Shown here one piece after another: positions 50,567 to 61,267 of a stretch of 64,000 bases of DNA. The DNA is from an uncultured Desulfovibrionaceae bacterium. Its GTDB lineage: Bacteria; Desulfobacterota; Desulfovibrionia; Desulfovibrionales; Desulfovibrionaceae. The first letter of the stretch is position 1. Every line of letters starts with the position of its first letter. A program made the position numbers and the translations under genes. The notes beneath the pieces were generated by a model, which was not told the origin of the DNA, searched no databases, and saw nothing but the letters and a program-made list of their open reading frames with translations. The stretch covers positions 54,396 to 118,395 of the forward strand of contig CALUZP010000149.1 of NCBI GenBank assembly GCA_944325325.1. Direction: 5' to 3'.

Positions 50567-52630
50567 TCAATCGTCAGGCCGCGAGTTATGGAACAGCAGG
50601 TACTTGGAGACATGGTAGGCTTCTTCGGCCTCCCGCCGCATTTCAGAGGCACGCAGCGGCTCGTCGTCAATGAGGTTCCTGCCGGAGAGATCGTCCAGCT
50701 TGTACAGACCTTCCGTGGCCTCGCGGATATAGCAGTAGCCATCTTTGACCAGACGTCTGAACAGCTCGCTGTCACCGGCAATGAACTGCCTGGCGTCCTG
50801 TTCGACCCCCGGATCAAGGAGATTGCGTCCGAGGCCGTGGTGCCGCATGGGAATGCCAGCCAGCGCCGCCAGCGTGGGAAAGACGTCGGGCTGTCCGCAG
50901 GGGAAGGTTTTGACCCCCGGTTCGATGAGCCCCGGCGCGTACAGGATGAGCGGCACATGGCTGCCTTGCAGGCGGCAGGTGAGGTATCCGGCGGACACGT
51001 TTTCGGAGGTGTTGTACAGACCGTGATCGCCGAAGATGGCAAAAATGGTGTTTGAGAACCAGGGCTGCTGTCTGGCCAGGCGGAAGAATTCGCTCAGGGC
51101 GTGATCGGAGAAACGCAGGGAATTGTATTCTTCGTTGCTGGCGTAGCCATAGTTGCGCAGAAGTTCCGGCGAGGCCTGCAGCGTCTTGAAACCGGCATTG
51201 TCGTCAGGAATGGTGTAGGGGCGGTGGAAGCCCGCAGTCTGCACTACGGCAACAAAGGGCTGCTGCACGGTGTTGAACACCTCGACAGATTCGCGGAACA
51301 GCGCAAGATCCGAAATGCCCCAGACGTCCACGTTGGGCGCTTTCCAGCTGCTTTCTTCCATCAGCTCGAGATCCGGGACATTGTGCGTAAGCACGCCGCG
51401 GATGTTGGCCCAGCTGGCGCTGCCGCCGATCATGTACAGCTTCTTGTAGCCGTTAAATTCGCTGATTGGCAGGAACTGATTGACAAGCACAGGGTTGCGC
51501 GATGTGGTCCCCCCTTCACGGTTGACATCGGGGATGCCCGTCATGAACGTGAAGATCGCCCGGGCCGTGGTGCGGGCCGGTGCGTAGAAGTTGGAAAAGT
51601 ACAGGCCTTTTTCGGCCAGGCTCCGGATGAAGGGCGTGGGGTCGCTGTCGCCGGGGGCAAACGAGGTCATGGGCCACGAGAGCGATTCCATGACGATGAC
51701 CACCACGTTCCAGGGCTTTTCCGGTGCAGTGGTCTTGACCGTGCGCCAGAAGTTGAGCTTGTCCTTGTCGGGATGGTCCACGCGCAGCCAGGCGGCCATG
51801 TCATCATAGGCAGTCCTGACGGCGTTTTCGTCGGGTTTTACGACACGCATGCTGTGGGCCGTGTCGTACAGATTCTGAATAGGATTGAGCGCCAGCAGCA
51901 CCATGTCCTTATTGACGGAAAAATAGGCGTTGCTCCAGCGCAGGGGAAAGAAGTTTGAGGAGATCTGCCCGTAGCCCATCAGGAACAGGCAGACAAACAG
52001 GGCAAATCCCCAGCTTGCCCTGGATTTCCAGTTTGTGCCGTGCAGGCGCCAGAGATTTTCCGAGCGCAGCCGGTCGGCCTTGACAAGCCGTGCATGCCGG
52101 CGCAGGAGCCTGTCAGTCAGGTACAGGGCCCCTGCGGTAAAAATGGCCAGAGCCAGTGCGATCCAGACGACCGGATAACTCTGGATGACCATGTCGTAGG
52201 AAATGGAAGCGTCGTGGAGAAAATCCCATAAGGTGGCGTCAACGCGCTGGCGCAGGTAGAAAAAGTAGCCAAAGTCCACGATGTAAACCAGGGCCGTCAG
52301 TGCAATCAGCGGGGTGTACAGAATGTCGAGGAAAACGCGCGTGCCGGCCGGCCGCCTTTCAAGGCACGGGATGAACAGGCACAATCCCAGGGGGATGGTC
52401 AGAAATACAGCCATGCGGGCGTCGAACTTGGCGCCGATATAAAGGGCTGTCAGCGTGTCCGTCAGCCCCGAGCCGAAAAGTGCGTCCCACTGGGTTGCCC
52501 CGTTGACGCCCACGGAGGCCACAAGAATCAGCGAAGCCAGCCGCGCCAGCAGAAACAGTCCCCAGACCCCGAGGAAAAAGGCCAGCGTCGTGCGCACAAA
52601 TGGCGGGATGTGCAAGAAGCCTTTCTTCAT
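50567..52630 (-). CDS. LTA-synthase-like membrane sulfatase / phosphoglycerol transferase
   Basis: 687 aa. Five N-terminal membrane helices (roughly 13-42, 72-90, 103-125, 150-172, 207-222) are followed by a periplasmic sulfatase-fold domain with metal ligand E315 in VIVMESLSWP, a Thr nucleophile candidate in PARTTARAIFTFMTG (354/355), and the C-terminal metal site FAIFGDHG. In Gram-negatives such enzymes transfer phosphoglycerol or phosphoethanolamine to glycans or LPS; the acceptor here is unknown. I chose ATG 52630; TTG 52636 is less likely. Shares orientation with tgt, 12 bp after its stop. Confidence 0.87.
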   Translation of the reverse strand: MKKGFLHIPPFVRTTLAFFLGVWGLFLLARLASLILVASVGVNGATQWDALFGSGLTDTLTALYIGAKFDARMAVFLTIPLGLCLFIPCLERRPAGTRVFLDILYTPLIALTALVYIVDFGYFFYLRQRVDATLWDFLHDASISYDMVIQSYPVVWIALALAIFTAGALYLTDRLLRRHARLVKADRLRSENLWRLHGTNWKSRASWGFALFVCLFLMGYGQISSNFFPLRWSNAYFSVNKDMVLLALNPIQNLYDTAHSMRVVKPDENAVRTAYDDMAAWLRVDHPDKDKLNFWRTVKTTAPEKPWNVVVIVMESLSWPMTSFAPGDSDPTPFIRSLAEKGLYFSNFYAPARTTARAIFTFMTGIPDVNREGGTTSRNPVLVNQFLPISEFNGYKKLYMIGGSASWANIRGVLTHNVPDLELMEESSWKAPNVDVWGISDLALFRESVEVFNTVQQPFVAVVQTAGFHRPYTIPDDNAGFKTLQASPELLRNYGYASNEEYNSLRFSDHALSEFFRLARQQPWFSNTIFAIFGDHGLYNTSENVSAGYLTCRLQGSHVPLILYAPGLIEPGVKTFPCGQPDVFPTLAALAGIPMRHHGLGRNLLDPGVEQDARQFIAGDSELFRRLVKDGYCYIREATEGLYKLDDLSGRNLIDDEPLRASEMRREAEEAYHVSKYLLFHNSRPDD

Positions 52631-52642
52631 GAGCAAGCCTGT

Positions 52643-53875
<1,233 letters not shown>

Positions 53876-54041
53876 TCAGTATTCTCTGCCTCCGACAGGC
53901 TCTGCCGGATCGTCATGGTCGGAAAAACGCGCCTGTCGCATGGGGCATGAGGCTTTTCATGAAAGCTAAGGATGATGGACGGTGGCATGGTTCGCCTGCC
54001 GGCCGCAGCATCCGCTACGGGGCAACACAGGACTTCATGGC

Positions 54042-55568
54042 ATGGGATTTACACAACATGCGGCTCTGGCTACAAGCGGGATACTGCTTTCCCGTGGGCT
54101 CGGGTTTGTGCGCGACGCCGCACTGGCCTGGCTCCTGGGGACCGGCGGCACGGCTGATGTGCTGTCGGTGGCGCTGCGGCTGCCCTATGCCTTTCGTAAA
54201 CTCCTGGGCGAAGGTGCCCTGTCACTGACGCTGACCGTCGCCTGTGCCTGCGGCAACGCTCCGGAGCTTGCCGGCCTGGCGGCCCGCCGCCTGCTGTTGC
54301 TGGCTGCCCCGTGGATCCTGATTGCGATCACGGCAGCGCCGGCCCTTGCCCTTGTGCTTGCTCCGGGACTGCCGTCGCCCTGTTGTGCCCGGGCGGCGCA
54401 GCTGCTGCGCCTTACGCTGCCCTATATTTGTTTTGCCCTGCTGTCTGCCGGTTTTATGGCCAGGCTCCATGCTGGCCGGCATTTTGCCCTGCCGGGCCTG
54501 GTGCCGGCGGTGTTCAACCTGGCGGTGCTGCTGGCTGCCGGAGGCGCGTGTCTGTTTGCCGCCAGCGCGGACGCTGCCGCCGGCTGGATTGCCTGGGGCG
54601 TGCTGGCCGGAGGCGTGGCCCAGTGGGCGCTGGCCGGCGGCCTGTCCCGTTATTACGAGCCCCGGCGGCCTGCCATGCACGCTGTGCCGGAGCAGACGCT
54701 GCAACGCACGCTTGCAGCGTTTCTGCCGGGATTGCTGGCTGCGGCCGTGCCACAGCTGGCTTTTCTGCTGTCCGGCCTGGCGGCTTCGTTGTTTGATGGC
54801 GGCCTCTCCGCGCTCTTTTTTGCCGAACGGCTGCTGGAATTCCCGCTGGCAATCAGCGCGGTGGGCATCAATCTGGCGCTTACGCCACTGGTGGCCGCAC
54901 TGAGCGCCCGCAAACCGGCTGACCGGCCCGGTTCGGACAGCCTGGCTGCGGCGTTCGCCCTGCCCCTTCTGCTGACACTGCCTGCCGCTGGCGGGCTGGC
55001 AGCCTGTGCGCAGCCCGTGGTATCTCTTCTGCTGGAATACGGGGCGTTTGATGCAGAAGCGGCCAGGCAGACAGCGCAGCTGCTTGCGATATTGAGCCTG
55101 TCGCTGCCGGCCTGTGCCGTTATCCGGCCACTGCTCGTCGTCTGCCACGTCATGGGTAGCGGGCGGATGATGGCTCTGCGTGCCGGTCTGGCCCTGGGCG
55201 TGTCCCTTGTGGTCAGCGGCGGACTGGCGCTGTACCGTGCATTGTTTTATGCGCCGGCTGTCGGCGTCTGTGCGGGCCTTTGGCTGCACGCGCTGCTGTT
55301 GTGGCTGCCGGCCCGCCGCCGGCTGAACCTGCGCTCTGTGCTGCCGGTGCTGCTGTGCTCCTTCCTGGGCAGTCTGGCGGCCTGGGCAGCCGCGTCAGCG
55401 CTTGTCCGGCATGGCGAAGCGTCCGCCTGGCCTCTGCCGGTCACGCTGGCAATGGCTGTGGCTGCGGGCGTGTTGGGCTGGGGGCTGCTGATGCTGCCCG
55501 CGCTTTCGCGCGTGCGGTACATGATGGGCTGCCTGAATGGCTCGCTTGAGGCCGCCGCCAGCGATTGA
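54042..55568 (+). CDS. murJ: Lipid II flippase MurJ
   Basis: MOP-superfamily membrane protein flipping lipid II across the inner membrane for peptidoglycan synthesis. About 508 aa with roughly 14 helices; it opens with ATSGILLSRGLGFVRDAALAWLLGTGGTADVLSVALRLPYAFRKLLGEGALS, a typical MurJ start with the charged TM1 residues. I chose ATG 54042 since the family begins just before this block. Very GC-rich, Leu/Ala-rich coding. First of a run of envelope genes: lptF, lptG and pgpA follow. Confidence 0.92.
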   Translation: MGFTQHAALATSGILLSRGLGFVRDAALAWLLGTGGTADVLSVALRLPYAFRKLLGEGALSLTLTVACACGNAPELAGLAARRLLLLAAPWILIAITAAPALALVLAPGLPSPCCARAAQLLRLTLPYICFALLSAGFMARLHAGRHFALPGLVPAVFNLAVLLAAGGACLFAASADAAAGWIAWGVLAGGVAQWALAGGLSRYYEPRRPAMHAVPEQTLQRTLAAFLPGLLAAAVPQLAFLLSGLAASLFDGGLSALFFAERLLEFPLAISAVGINLALTPLVAALSARKPADRPGSDSLAAAFALPLLLTLPAAGGLAACAQPVVSLLLEYGAFDAEAARQTAQLLAILSLSLPACAVIRPLLVVCHVMGSGRMMALRAGLALGVSLVVSGGLALYRALFYAPAVGVCAGLWLHALLLWLPARRRLNLRSVLPVLLCSFLGSLAAWAAASALVRHGEASAWPLPVTLAMAVAAGVLGWGLLMLPALSRVRYMMGCLNGSLEAAASD

Positions 55569-55750
55569 TCCCGTGGCCGGGCCGGCACCTGCTGACGCAC
55601 GCCGTCCGGATTCGGCGTCAGGCACTAGAAAAACTCCTTTTCTTTCACACCAAAGCTGCCTATACTTGTGTATCTGTCCGTAAGGCCAACGGCTCCGGCC
55701 GGGAATCTTTCTTTTTTGCAACGCCTTCTCGCACACAGGACACTGCCTTT

Positions 55751-56989
55751 ATGCCATCCCTTCTCCAGCAACGCCTTTTCCGTGAAATGGCGCACCTGTT
55801 CATATTGAGCACCTGCGTGCTCATGACGCTCATCCTCATCGGCCGCGCGGTGCAGATGCGGGAAATGCTGCTGGGCCTTGACATGAATCTGCTGGATACA
55901 GCGCTGCTTTTCTGTTACATGACCCCGCTGTTTCTTATGCTGATCATCCCGGTGGCCTGCATGCTGAGCGTGTTTCTGACCTTTCTGCGCATGGGCACCG
56001 ACAGGGAGCTTATCGCCCTGCGTGCCGGTGGCATCAGTATCTATCAGATGCTGCCGGCCCCCGTGCTGTTCAGCATATTGTGCACGGCCCTGGCGCTCTG
56101 GGTGTCGTTGCACTGGCTGCCCTGGGGCATGAGCCATTTCCGGGCGACAGTCATGGAAATCGCTACGACCAGGGCCCGTATCGTCATTCAGCCCGGCGTG
56201 TTCAACGCGGATTTTCCCAATCTGGTGCTGTTTGCGCGCAGGGTCGATCCTGATGCAGGCACGCTGTTTGAGGTGCTGGTCAACGACAGAACTGTCCCTG
56301 AGCGGGAGGTCACCATCCTGGCCCCCGAAGGGACCATCGCGTCCAATCCTGAAAAGGGCGAGCTGGTGTTCAACCTGAAGAACGGCAAGCTGTATTCCAC
56401 CACGGGCTCGCAGACAGCCAGACTGGCCTTTGACGCCTATACGGTGCGCCTGCCGCTCAGTGCGCTGTTCAGCAGCGTGGAACTCGGGGATGTGCGTCCT
56501 CGAGAAATGAGCTGGAAAACTCTGCTTGCCACGCGGGATGCCCTGAAGCAGTCGGAGCACAAGACAATACAGCAAAGCAGCGGTGGCACACAGCGCACCC
56601 CGCTCAACATCATCCTGACGGAAATCCAGCGCCGCTGGGCGTATCCGGCGGCCTGCGTGGCCCTGGCCATTTTTGTGCTGCCCGTAGCGGCGGCGTTTCA
56701 GGGGCTGCACCGCCAAATCGGCCTTGTGGTCGCCCTGCTCATGTTCTTTGTATACTATAGCCTCATGTCTCTGGGCTTTACGCTTGGCGAAACCGGTGTT
56801 GTTCCGCCTGCCGTGGGACTCTGGGTTCCCAACGCCCTGTTCCTGCTGGCCGGCTGCGTTGGTCTGCGGCTCACGGCAAGAGAGCACTTCCCAAATATTA
56901 TCAATGCAATAAGGACAGTTACGGATCGCTTTAAGAATATTGCGCGGCGCTTTGGCAAGAGCGGCCGCACAGGAGACGCCCTGCAATGA
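55751..56989 (+). CDS. lptF: LPS export ABC permease LptF
   Basis: 412 aa. YjgP/YjgQ family: three N-terminal helices, a periplasmic beta-jellyroll-like segment (about 130-290, VIQPGVFNADFPNLVLFARRVD) and three C-terminal helices (YPAACVALAIFVLPVAAAF...). With LptG and LptB it extracts LPS from the inner membrane. The cytoplasmic coupling region is TDRELIALRAGGISIYQML. I chose ATG 55751. lptG begins in an ATGA overlap. Confidence 0.93.
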   Translation: MPSLLQQRLFREMAHLFILSTCVLMTLILIGRAVQMREMLLGLDMNLLDTALLFCYMTPLFLMLIIPVACMLSVFLTFLRMGTDRELIALRAGGISIYQMLPAPVLFSILCTALALWVSLHWLPWGMSHFRATVMEIATTRARIVIQPGVFNADFPNLVLFARRVDPDAGTLFEVLVNDRTVPEREVTILAPEGTIASNPEKGELVFNLKNGKLYSTTGSQTARLAFDAYTVRLPLSALFSSVELGDVRPREMSWKTLLATRDALKQSEHKTIQQSSGGTQRTPLNIILTEIQRRWAYPAACVALAIFVLPVAAAFQGLHRQIGLVVALLMFFVYYSLMSLGFTLGETGVVPPAVGLWVPNALFLLAGCVGLRLTAREHFPNIINAIRTVTDRFKNIARRFGKSGRTGDALQ

Positions 56990-58074
56990 GCCTTCGGCCT
57001 TCACTGCTTTTTCGCTACCTGTTTCGTGCCAATGTCATGCTGATGATGATCACGCTTGCCGTGGGCATTGGCCTGTATCTGCTTACTGACCTCTTTGAGC
57101 GGCTCGACAACTTCATGAGCGCAGGGCTGACCGCCAAGATGGTGGCCATCTATTTCCTGTACAAAATACCGCTGGTTGTGTCTCAGATTCTGCCGGTCAT
57201 TTTTTTGCTGGCTGTTGTTATTCAGCTGTGCATCATGGCACGCAGCAGAGAGCTTGTCGCACTGCAGGCAGGCGGCATTTCCATGGGTACGATTGCCGCT
57301 CTGCTTATCCTCTGCGGGGTGATCTGGTCCGCCGTGGAACTGGGGTTTTCGGAAGTGCTCGGTGTCAAGGGAGAACGCGAGTCCAAACGCATCTGGGTGG
57401 AGGAAGTGCGCAAGCGCGACCTGGCTTCGGCCGTTTTTACCGATGTCTGGTTTGCTGACGGCCAGTGGATCGTCACGCTGAAGACGCTGCGCCCAGGCAA
57501 CGATGGTGAAGGCTTTGCCGGATTTGAGCTGACAGACGACGGCCTTTCCATGAAGCGTATGATCCGCGCCGAACATTTTAAGGGCCGCGCCGGCAGCTGG
57601 ACCTTGAGCGATGTGACGGAATATGTCCCCGACGCATACACCACCCGGACCTTGCCGGCCATGGAACTGCCCCTGCGGCAGGATCCCAAGACATTCCGGA
57701 TGTTCAGCAATGACTCAACGCCACAGCAGCTGCCACTGTGGCAGCTTGGCGAAGCCATTGATCGCCTTTCAAGTTCAGGATCCAACGTGGAGGCGCTGCG
57801 CACCGCCTGGCACATGAAGCTTGCCTATGCAGCCTCCATCATTGCCATGGCCATGATCGGCGTCGCGCTTGTGTCGTGGAACAGCAATATCTATATGGCC
57901 ACGGCGTTGGCGCTGGTCTGCACGTTCCTCTATTACGCGGCCTTTACCATGGGTTCAGCCCTGGGGCAGCGCGGGATCCTGCCGCCGGCCGTGGCAGCCT
58001 GGGGGGCCAACGCCCTGGCGGTGACGCTCTCAGGACTCAGACTCGTGCCCCTGCTGTTCCACAAGAAACTCTAG
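56986..58074 (+). CDS. lptG: LPS export ABC permease LptG
   Basis: 362 aa, paralog and partner of LptF with the same 3 + periplasmic + 3 helix layout. The coupling region is RSRELVALQAGGISMGTIAA. It starts inside the LptF stop (ATGA), ensuring equal stoichiometry. Along with waaA this shows complete LPS trafficking. A short gap of 15 bp leads to the next membrane protein gene. Confidence 0.93.
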   Translation: MSLRPSLLFRYLFRANVMLMMITLAVGIGLYLLTDLFERLDNFMSAGLTAKMVAIYFLYKIPLVVSQILPVIFLLAVVIQLCIMARSRELVALQAGGISMGTIAALLILCGVIWSAVELGFSEVLGVKGERESKRIWVEEVRKRDLASAVFTDVWFADGQWIVTLKTLRPGNDGEGFAGFELTDDGLSMKRMIRAEHFKGRAGSWTLSDVTEYVPDAYTTRTLPAMELPLRQDPKTFRMFSNDSTPQQLPLWQLGEAIDRLSSSGSNVEALRTAWHMKLAYAASIIAMAMIGVALVSWNSNIYMATALALVCTFLYYAAFTMGSALGQRGILPPAVAAWGANALAVTLSGLRLVPLLFHKKL

Positions 58075-58089
58075 CAAGGCGTATCCGCA

Positions 58090-58953
58090 ATGAGTACTCC
58101 CCCGTCTTCGGAATCCGGCGCTACTACAGGCCCTGCCGGGCCCCAGAAGCAGGCCGGTTCGCCTTCCGGGCGCAGCCTGCTGTTTGATGGCAGCTTTTCC
58201 GAAAAGGAACGAAAGAGTCTGTTTTTGTACGTTGTCGTTGCCATTGTTCTGCTTGAAATGGCCGTCACTGTCGGCGCTGTGGTCTACAGTATCGCCAACG
58301 CTGAACGAAGCGCCTCGGGCCTGATGCGTTTCAACTTTCCCTGGATCGGCTATCTCGTGACCGTGACCCTGGTGCCTGTGCTGGTCATGCTCATTCTGCA
58401 TCTGGTCAGCCTTGGCATGAACCGGGGACTGCGGGAAGGCGGAGAACTCCACGCACCGGTTGAAGGCCGGGCCGCCACCTTTTTTGCTCTGGTCCGTGGC
58501 GCACCGACGGTTATTTTGTTTGCCGCCTTTGTTCTTATGGGGGCGGCGGTCTACTATCTCGACGGCGTCATGGCTCTGCTGCTCAAGCTTGGTGACTCCT
58601 TTGGCGAGGTCGCCATCTGGGTTGTGGGAGCGCTGGCGCTGGCATTCTGCGTGAGCATTGTGGCAAGAGCCGTGTTTGCCTATAAATCCAAACAACTGGA
58701 AGCAGAATATGCCTTCAGGCGGGAAGTGCTGGCAAAAACCGGCACAATCCTGCTTGACGCCCGCTATGCGCCCACTACCGACCTGCGGCAGCTCCCCACC
58801 GTGCTTGACGTCCAGGCGCTGACGGACAGTGCGGGTAAGGACGGACCGTCAGCCGGTCCGGCCGAACCTGCAGCCATCCCCGAAGTGCTTGACGGTGGCG
58901 ACAGGCCGTCTGCAGAGCCGGATCTGCCGCCAGACAACAGCCCGCGGCCCTGA
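58090..58953 (+). CDS. Uncharacterised membrane protein downstream of lptFG
   Basis: 287 aa. A disordered Ser/Gly/Pro-rich N-terminus (1-35), four hydrophobic helices (about 45-68, 85-110, 138-160, 175-200), then a soluble part with YAFRREVLAKTG and a Pro/Asp/Glu-rich tail from about 245. I recognise no family. It follows lptG by 15 bp and precedes pgpA, so a role in the envelope is likely by context only. Confidence 0.7.
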   Translation: MSTPPSSESGATTGPAGPQKQAGSPSGRSLLFDGSFSEKERKSLFLYVVVAIVLLEMAVTVGAVVYSIANAERSASGLMRFNFPWIGYLVTVTLVPVLVMLILHLVSLGMNRGLREGGELHAPVEGRAATFFALVRGAPTVILFAAFVLMGAAVYYLDGVMALLLKLGDSFGEVAIWVVGALALAFCVSIVARAVFAYKSKQLEAEYAFRREVLAKTGTILLDARYAPTTDLRQLPTVLDVQALTDSAGKDGPSAGPAEPAAIPEVLDGGDRPSAEPDLPPDNSPRP

Positions 58954-59022
58954 CCAGATGCCTGTCCTCACGCCACGGTCGCGACAGCACGGCCGTGTAT
59001 CGCCTTTTGCGGAGGAATATTC

Positions 59023-59505
59023 ATGCCTATCCATCTTGGTTTGAAAAGTTATGCAACCTTGGCTTTCTGCCGGCTGGGCGTAGCAGGCCTTTCGCCGGTC
59101 ATGCCCGGGACCTGCGGTACGCTGCTGGCAGTCCTGATCGCGCCGGTGCTGTATTTCCCGCTTTCGTTTGCCGGCCGGCTTGTGGAACTTGCCGTGCTGT
59201 TCTGGTTGGGCGGCATGGCCTCGACCAGCGCTGAACGCATTCTTGGCCAGACAGATCCTGGCGAAGTTGTCATTGATGAGCTGGTGGGCGTGTGGCTTGT
59301 CCTGCTGCCTTTTGCAAATCCGAACTGGAAGCAGATCGCCGCGGCCTTTATCCTCTTTCGCGTTTTTGACATCATCAAGCCCTGGCCTGTCCGCGCCTCC
59401 GAGCACTGGCTCCCCGGCGGCTATGGCGTCATGATCGATGATGTGGTGGCGGCCCTTATGGCTATGGCCTGCATGGGACTTGCCGTCTGGCTCCGTCTTC
59501 TGTAA
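59023..59505 (+). CDS. pgpA: Phosphatidylglycerophosphatase A
   Basis: Dephosphorylates phosphatidylglycerol-phosphate to phosphatidylglycerol. 160 aa, four membrane helices. Family signature GLSPVMPGTCGTLLAV, then DPGEVVIDELVGVWL and FRVFDIIKPWPVRASE, and GYGVMIDDVVAAL near the end with the conserved Asp pair. GGAGG lies before ATG 59023. It closes the envelope gene run and is followed by one of the strongest terminators in the window. Confidence 0.94.
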   Translation: MPIHLGLKSYATLAFCRLGVAGLSPVMPGTCGTLLAVLIAPVLYFPLSFAGRLVELAVLFWLGGMASTSAERILGQTDPGEVVIDELVGVWLVLLPFANPNWKQIAAAFILFRVFDIIKPWPVRASEHWLPGGYGVMIDDVVAALMAMACMGLAVWLRLL

Positions 59506-59533
59506 GCGGCTGTTTCACGACCAGGAAGATCGC

Positions 59534-59587
59534 AGAGGGAAGGCCGGCAGCCCTGATACCAGGCTGCCGGCCTTCCCTCTGTTTTTT
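59534..59587 (+). terminator. Intrinsic terminator after pgpA
   Basis: A perfect 19-bp stem (59534-59552 with 59562-59580), 9-nt loop, and six T at 59582-59587. Confidence 0.95.
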
Positions 59588-59623
59588 GGACCTCTGCTCA
59601 GAATTGTGGTTTCAATGAACGTT

Positions 59624-59659
59624 TATTAATAAATAACATATTGATATTATTTATTAATA
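59624..59659. repeat. AT-only inverted repeat
   Basis: 13-bp arms (59624-59636 and 59647-59659), perfectly complementary and made only of A and T, around a 10-nt loop. Part of a tract of about 50 nt that is nearly free of G/C in an otherwise GC-rich sequence. Confidence 0.65.
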
Positions 59660-59893
59660 TAAAAAATAAAACAGATGCAGTGACGTCATGCATTCAGTGT
59701 CATCTGCATGGTTCACTCCTCGTGACCGCCTTTTTCCAGATTAAAACGCTTTCTTCATGCTGATGATCCTTGGGCGCTGCAAGGCGTCTGCTGCCTGCGC
59801 TATGCGCTGAACGCTGACTCAGCAGCTCAGCATGCAGCAATGGCGTCCGGCGGCTGCGTCAGCTGACATGTACTTTTGAGCACAGGGGATGAC

Positions 59894-59924
59894 CCGCCTC
59901 ATACACACCCTGTGTCTGAGGCGG
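59894..59924. repeat. Long hairpin in the pgpA downstream region
   Basis: CCGCCTCA/TGAGGCGG outer stem and ACACA/TGTGT inner stem around CCC, with one mismatch: about 13 pairs. Two further short hairpins, GTGCC/GGCAC and CCGG-TCA-CCGG, follow within 55 nt. It may be part of an untranslated RNA. Confidence 0.55.
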
Positions 59925-60236
59925 TGCCTCTTCCGGCACGAGGCCGGGAAGGCGGCACGGCCGGTCACCGGACACAAACGGGGGGTGTACGCACAGGAAG
60001 CGGTGTGCCTGGGCAGGCGTTTTGGCTGGAGTACCTGGGCAAGCTGCCTGAAGGCCTGCTGGGAATGCTCCCGGGAAAACAGGGGGACATATGGGGCAGG
60101 AGCCATGCAGGCTGGCTGTTACAGCGTCTCGCAGTCCTTTTGGTGCGGTGACGGAGAAAGCGTGCAGGAGAGGGGGTGCTGCAAGTGCGCAGCCTCGGAC
60201 GGTATCTGCAGGCCACTGGCGTCGCGGGTTCTGCCG

Positions 60237-60593
60237 TTACCACTTTTTAAAGATCAGAAAGGCTGCGGCAACGATCAGGGCAAATCCGGCAATGTGATTC
60301 CAGCGCAGCGATTCTCCCAGAAACAGCGTTGAAAAGAAGGCAAAGACTGTCAGGGAAATGATTTCCTGAATGGCCTTGAGTTCTGCGGCGCTGAAGGTTC
60401 CATACCCAATACGGTTGGCCGGCACCTGCAGCATGTATTCAAAAAAGGCAATCCCCCAGCTGACCAGAACAGCCGCCAGCAGGGGCAGCGCCTTGAAGCG
60501 CAGATGGCCGTACCACGCAAAGGTCATGAAGACGTTGGAGCAGATGAGCAGGCCAATAGTGACAACAGGAACGGGTAAGGAGTGCAGGGACAT
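60237..60593 (-). CDS. DUF486-type small DMT-family membrane protein
   Basis: 118 aa with four hydrophobic helices. It contains SNVFMTFAWYGHLRF and VSWGIAFFEYMLQVPANRIGY, which I recognise as typical of the DUF486 family of drug/metabolite-transporter-like proteins, and ends AAAFLIFKKW. No function has been established for the family. AGGTGG precedes ATG 60593. It stands alone between two long intergenic regions. Confidence 0.85.
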   Translation of the reverse strand: MSLHSLPVPVVTIGLLICSNVFMTFAWYGHLRFKALPLLAAVLVSWGIAFFEYMLQVPANRIGYGTFSAAELKAIQEIISLTVFAFFSTLFLGESLRWNHIAGFALIVAAAFLIFKKW

Positions 60594-61267
60594 TGTTTTC
60601 CACCTGTGGCAAAAAATAACGCGTGTGCCCCCACTGGCCGGGCATGCCGGCTGGGTGGATGACCTCACGCTGTGGAGGCTCTGGTAGCATACAAGTCCGG
60701 GATAGGGAAGAGGGTGGTTCGCCAAGGTGCCGGGGTATGTGTCACTGTCAGCAGATCAGGTGCTTGATCGGACCGCAGAGATGGAAGGCCGGAACTGAGA
60801 CGCGCTGTTGGGCATGCCGTGCGCGAGACGTGCTGGAGTTTCTGGCTTCAAAAGTTAGGCAGGCCGGTCACAGATTTTTGATATAATAATTTGGAATAAT
60901 TAAATATTTAAGAAATATCAATGTGGCGATGTACACACGAACAGCTGCCTTGGCCGCATGTCCGCAGATCCAGATTGCGTGCGGCAATACGCCAGACAAT
61001 CACGATGGCAGCCCGAGACTGCTTCAGAACATGCTTCCCGGTACTGCTTCAGCGAGAACGTTGCTCATAGATAGCGTATCGCAGCAAAAGCAGGACAGCA
61101 GAGCCGCGGTGCAGGCAAAACAGATTGAGACGGCTTATTAAGCAGGTATCTCAAAAAAGAGACTGAGCCAGTTCGACGGGATGGGGGCACGCAAGGCCTG
61201 GAGGAAGGGGCTGGACTCAAAGAGCGTATGCCTATCCTCCAGACGGCACGATGATCGCAGCGTACAG
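60594..61267. other. Intergenic region, no firm gene
   Basis: About 670 bp. An AT-rich stretch (60879-60922) contains a TATAAT-like box (about 60888-60893). A 71-codon frame from ATG 60932 to 61141 follows but has no ribosome-binding site. No other structure noted. Confidence 0.45.

Larger units (their letters stand above)
59588..60236. other. Long intergenic region pgpA-DUF486 gene, structured but no gene seen
   Basis: About 650 bp between convergent genes: an AT-only palindrome (59624-59659), then a GC-rich part with three consecutive hairpins (59894-59980). No ribosome-binding site or credible coding frame. Confidence 0.55.

Noticed and set aside
59880..60236. Cobalamin riboswitch (CCGGGAAGGCG and GCCACTG-like strings)
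   Set aside because: The conserved blocks are in the wrong order and spacing, and no plus-strand gene follows.
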